Below the pieces are notes generated by a model, which was given only the letters and a program-made list of their open reading frames with translations, did not search any database and was not told the DNA's origin. From Nitrospiraceae bacterium (GTDB taxonomy: Bacteria > Nitrospirota > Nitrospiria > Nitrospirales > Nitrospiraceae), in the NCBI GenBank assembly GCA_011391455.1, contig JAABQN010000109.1:1-6945 (forward strand): a DNA stretch of 6,945 nt. Direction: 5' to 3'. Position numbers and translations under genes: made by a program. This document shows positions 4,178 to 6,945 of this stretch, one piece after another (positions within the stretch are counted from its first letter, which is position 1; every line of letters begins with the position of its first letter).

Positions 4178-6529
4178 TTAGCCTGCCTCGCGGTAGCCAC
4201 ACTCTTCGCTACGGCATTGGACACTGCGGCCAACCTGTTTGCTCACTTTCTCGATGAGAAACGGGGCGCTGCATGTCGGGCAAGTCTTGTTGATAGGGCG
4301 ATCCCACAAGGCATATTCGCACGCCGGATACTTACTACAGGCAAAGAACGAACGGCCTTTTCTCGTGCGCTTCTGGACCAGGTCACCGCCACAGCCTGGC
4401 TGGGGGCACTTCACACCCAGCGAGAGTGGCTTGGTGGTCTTGCACTCCGGATAGGCGGAGCAGGCAATGAATTTTCCAAACCGCCCGGTCTTTACCACCA
4501 TCGGACTGCTGCACTTCTCGCACTTCTCATCCGTCGTCAGCTCAATCTTCGGAACAATTTTAATGGTGCCATCCTCAAGCTTCTCGAAATTCTGCGTGTT
4601 CTTGCAGGGAGGTTTATCCTTGTATGCTGGGCAAGCCAGAAACTTACCGTTGCGCCCCCATTTAATCTCCATCATTCGGCCGCACTTCTCGCAGGGAATA
4701 TCCGTTGGCGGTTCCACCGTGTCCTTGGGACCAGGAATCGTCTTCGCCTTCTCCAGATCCATCACGAAAGTTCCGTAAAACTCCCGCACCGCCGTCACCC
4801 ACGGCTTGTTGCCTTCTTCGATTTCGTCTAACTCCAGTTCCATATGTGAGGTGAAATCGACGTTGATCAGGTCAGGGAATCCTTTCATCAGAAAATCGTT
4901 CACGGTTCGCCCTGTTTCGGTGGGAGCAAACCGCCCGTCCGTTTTCTCGGCATATTTTCGATCTTGAATCGTCGAAATGATGCTCGCATAAGTCGATGGC
5001 CGGCCGATGCCTTTTTCTTCCAATTCCTTGATCAGCAAGGCTTCGTTGTACCGAGGCGGAGGTTGCGTGAAATGTTGTTTCGACAGCACACCTGGGATCG
5101 TCTGCCCCTCTTGCGATACCAGCCGAAGCCGCTCTCCCTCGCTAAGCAACGGCAACTGACGCTCGGCCTCGTCCTCGACCTCCTGCTCGCTCTTTTGCTT
5201 CTGCGCAAAGAGTTCCTTGTCGCTCCCCTCCATATATACGATCGTATGGCCTGGAAACTTCACGACCGTGCCGGTTGAGCGGAACACAAACTTCTCACTC
5301 GTCTTGACGGGGCTCGACTCCACTCGCGTGACGTCGAGGATCGCAGGGACCATCTGCGATGCGATAAACCGGTTCCAGATCAACTGGTAGAGCTTATAGA
5401 CATCCGGCTCTAAGTATTGCCTGACCGACTCAGGGTCGCGCGCCGCCGCCGTGGGACGAATCGCTTCGTGCGCTTCTTGTGCCGCCTTCTGCGTCTTGTA
5501 CACATTCGGCGTGGCTGGCAAGTATTCTGCGCCAAACCGTTCCTGGATCACCTGACGCGCTTCTGCCATCGCCTCGTTCGAAATACGCGGGGAATCGGTT
5601 CTCATGTAGGTAATGAGACCGGTCTGGCCCTCCGCCCCGATTTCGATCCCTTCGTACAGTTTTTGCGCCAGGGTCATCGTTTTCTTCGATGAGAAATGCA
5701 GCTTGCGCGCAGCTTCCTGTTGAAGCCGGCTGGTAATAAATGGCGCGACAGGATTCCGTTTCTTTTCTTTTCGTTCAATCGAGTCAACGACAAACTCTTT
5801 CCCTTGAATAGCCGAGACGATACGCTGGGCATCGGTCTCTGTCTCAATCGACGCATCCTGCCCATTGATGCTGTGCAGCTTGGCTTCAAACGGAGGGGGG
5901 TTGGCTCCCGATAGCATCACGGCTACCGACCAATACTCTTCTGCGCGAAACGCTTCACGTTCCTGTTCACGTTCGCAAATCAGACGCATCGCCACAGACT
6001 GGACGCGGCCCATGCTCAACCCGCGGCGCACCTTGGTCCAGAGCAGCTGGCTGCCTTGATAACCCACAATCCGGTCAAGCACCCGGCGGGCCTGCTGCGC
6101 ATTGACCAACTTCATATCGACTTGCCCAGGCGACTGCAGCGCGCGCTTGATGGCCGATTCCGTGATTTCGTTGAAGAGTACCCGAAAGACCTTGCCCTCA
6201 GTCTTTTTCTTGGACTTGGATTTTGATTTGCCTAGTAATTCCTGTTCGAGATGCCACGCGATGGCTTCGCCTTCCCGGTCAGGGTCCGACGCGAGGAACA
6301 CCTTGTCCGCCTCTTCCGCCTTCTTCTTAATCTCCGCCAAGACCTTGGATTTCCCTTTGATCGTCACGTACTGCGGCTCGAAGTCATGCTCCAGGTCAAC
6401 GCCGAGCTTGCTGGTGGGAAGATCCTTAATATGGCCGACCGAGGCCATAACGGTATACCCACGTCCCAGATACTTGGTAATGGTGCGTGCTTTCGTCGGG
6501 GACTCGACAATAATGAGCGCCTTAGCCAT
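4178..6529 (-). CDS. topA: DNA topoisomerase I (type IA)
   Basis: The 783-residue enzyme relaxes negative supercoils in the cytoplasm by nicking one strand through a 5'-phosphotyrosine. The TOPRIM domain occupies roughly residues 3-120, with catalytic Glu9 in VESPTK and the acidic triad D82-x-D84-x-E86. The active-site tyrosine is Tyr308 in GLITYMRTDS, and MGRVQS (173-178) is the conserved DNA-binding stretch. Four C-terminal zinc ribbons use cysteines 613/616/633/642, 670/673/690/696, 708/713/731/737 and 750/753/772/777. A lysine-serine run (101-110, KSKSKSKKKT) sits between TOPRIM segments and is absent from E. coli TopA. I start at the Met of MAKALIIVE: it begins the conserved domain and has a GGAG five bases before it. 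An in-frame ATG 63 nt upstream adds residues with no family match. dprA lies 74 nt upstream on the same strand, a common arrangement. Confidence 0.98.
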   Translation of the reverse strand: MAKALIIVESPTKARTITKYLGRGYTVMASVGHIKDLPTSKLGVDLEHDFEPQYVTIKGKSKVLAEIKKKAEEADKVFLASDPDREGEAIAWHLEQELLGKSKSKSKKKTEGKVFRVLFNEITESAIKRALQSPGQVDMKLVNAQQARRVLDRIVGYQGSQLLWTKVRRGLSMGRVQSVAMRLICEREQEREAFRAEEYWSVAVMLSGANPPPFEAKLHSINGQDASIETETDAQRIVSAIQGKEFVVDSIERKEKKRNPVAPFITSRLQQEAARKLHFSSKKTMTLAQKLYEGIEIGAEGQTGLITYMRTDSPRISNEAMAEARQVIQERFGAEYLPATPNVYKTQKAAQEAHEAIRPTAAARDPESVRQYLEPDVYKLYQLIWNRFIASQMVPAILDVTRVESSPVKTSEKFVFRSTGTVVKFPGHTIVYMEGSDKELFAQKQKSEQEVEDEAERQLPLLSEGERLRLVSQEGQTIPGVLSKQHFTQPPPRYNEALLIKELEEKGIGRPSTYASIISTIQDRKYAEKTDGRFAPTETGRTVNDFLMKGFPDLINVDFTSHMELELDEIEEGNKPWVTAVREFYGTFVMDLEKAKTIPGPKDTVEPPTDIPCEKCGRMMEIKWGRNGKFLACPAYKDKPPCKNTQNFEKLEDGTIKIVPKIELTTDEKCEKCSSPMVVKTGRFGKFIACSAYPECKTTKPLSLGVKCPQPGCGGDLVQKRTRKGRSFFACSKYPACEYALWDRPINKTCPTCSAPFLIEKVSKQVGRSVQCRSEECGYREAG

Positions 6530-6534
6530 GAAAA

Positions 6535-6538
6535 CTCC
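6535..6538 (-). promoter_or_regulatory. Ribosome binding site fixing the topA start
   Basis: GGAG on the - strand lies five bases upstream of the ATG at 6529-6527. The in-frame ATG at 6592 lacks such a site and falls in the leader, so this signal decides the start of topA. Confidence 0.7.
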
Positions 6539-6552
6539 GGTTGCTATGAGAA

Positions 6553-6592
6553 TTGCACACTCATCCGTATCAAATAATACAAATCCGTGCAA
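6553..6592. repeat. Inverted repeat in the dprA-topA gap
   Basis: TTGCAC (6553-6558) and GTGCAA (6587-6592) are exact reverse complements with 28 nt between them. They lie in the 74-nt spacer between the dprA stop and the topA start. The intervening AT-rich stretch has no well-spaced promoter that I can defend. It could form a loose leader hairpin for topA or be chance. Confidence 0.22.
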
Positions 6593-6603
6593 CTGTTCGA
6601 CGA

Positions 6604-6945
6604 TTATTTCTGGATGTAGCGTTGCCCCGGCAGTTGCTTGACTCGCCGTCGAAGCTCCAGGGACAAGAGCGAAGCCATCACGACGGACACCGGCAGCCCG
6701 GTGGAGACAACCACGTCGTCCACTGTGCGAGGGTCGTACGACAGCGCATCATATACTCGCTGTTCCTCTCCGCCCAAATGATCGCGTTGTTCACTTTTCT
6801 CGTGAGAAGGCTGTAGGCGCAGACGCAACCCCGGCTCCAGCTGCGGAAGAATTACGTCGATCACATCCTGCGCGCGTTCAATTAAAGCCGCTCCCTCTTT
6901 GAGTAGTGCATTCGTTCCGCGACTGGTATCTTCCTTCACAAAACC
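6604..6945 (-). CDS. dprA: DNA processing protein DprA, C-terminal part (5' end beyond window)
   Basis: Only the last 113 residues are present; the frame runs off the right edge, so the GTG at 6939 is an internal Val codon rather than the start. DprA binds incoming single-stranded DNA in the cytoplasm and loads RecA during natural transformation. The visible part begins with the end of the Rossmann-like domain: SRGTNALLKEGA, matching the family's G-T-N-x-L-I-x-x-G-A signature, followed by ALIERAQDVIDVI. A charged linker follows (PSHEKSEQRDHLGGEE). The last 55 or so residues form a winged-helix domain (QRVYDALSYDPRTVDDVVVSTG, then VMASLLSLELRRRVKQLPG and RYIQK). Such a C-terminal winged helix is present in many DprA proteins. 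The gene is co-oriented with topA 74 nt downstream, and the two are probably cotranscribed. The remaining two thirds lie outside the window. Confidence 0.9.
   Translation of the reverse strand, partial: GFVKEDTSRGTNALLKEGAALIERAQDVIDVILPQLEPGLRLRLQPSHEKSEQRDHLGGEEQRVYDALSYDPRTVDDVVVSTGLPVSVVMASLLSLELRRRVKQLPGQRYIQK

Noticed and set aside
4148..4831. Open frame of 227 codons on the + strand
   Set aside because: It lies antisense to the topA zinc-ribbon region, has no plausible ribosome site, and its translation has no recognisable domain. The strongly supported gene on the other strand explains it.
6530..6592. Extension of topA to an ATG 63 nt upstream
   Set aside because: The added residues match nothing in the family, and the inner ATG has a GGAG at good spacing and begins the conserved MAKALIIVESPTK stretch.
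6102..6641. Open frame of 179 codons on the + strand
   Set aside because: It is antisense to the TOPRIM region of topA and runs into the spacer and dprA. The serine-rich composition is typical of a shadow frame.
1..6945. CRISPR arrays, tRNA or rRNA genes, insertion sequences, attachment sites
   Set aside because: I saw no regularly spaced repeats, no cloverleaf-like sequences, no transposase or integrase coding, and no long terminal inverted repeats on either strand.

Overview
The window reads as chromosomal DNA from a Gram-negative (diderm) bacterium. It carries an outer-membrane beta-barrel protein, a lipoprotein with a lipobox, a periplasmic FMN-binding protein, and housekeeping genes topA and dprA. 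The overall style, a four-zinc-ribbon topoisomerase I next to dprA and a short porin-FMN protein cluster, suggests to me a Nitrospira-like member of the Nitrospirota. That is an impression from the protein sequences, not a database result.

Layout. Bases 1-116 hold the probable tail of an upstream gene and the leader of the first complete gene. From 117 to 3287 four genes run on the + strand: an OprO/P-like porin, a small lipoprotein, an FMN-binding (NqrC/RnfG-like) exported protein, and a four-helix inner-membrane protein rich in histidine. A strong hairpin separates the porin from the other three. The lipoprotein and FMN genes overlap by 16 nt, and the last gene follows after 23 nt. Bases 3288-3420 are a convergent intergenic region with two inverted repeats. 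On the - strand follow a bacterioferritin gene (3421-3900) with a well-formed sigma70-type promoter at 3989-4017, then topA (4178-6529), then the 3' third of dprA (6604-6945, cut by the window edge). dprA and topA are co-oriented, 74 nt apart, and probably cotranscribed.

How the genes may work together. The + strand set has one product for each envelope layer: inner membrane, periplasmic flavoprotein, lipoprotein and outer-membrane barrel. This looks like a trans-envelope, flavin-dependent redox or transport module. I know of no named system with exactly this composition, so it is the best candidate here for something undescribed. No flavin transferase (apbE) is in view. The bacterioferritin keeps its haem-ligating Met52 but has lost three of the six classical ferroxidase ligands. 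This suggests a specialised haem-binding subunit that would need a catalytic partner encoded elsewhere. There is no sign of tRNA, rRNA, CRISPR, insertion sequences or phage genes.
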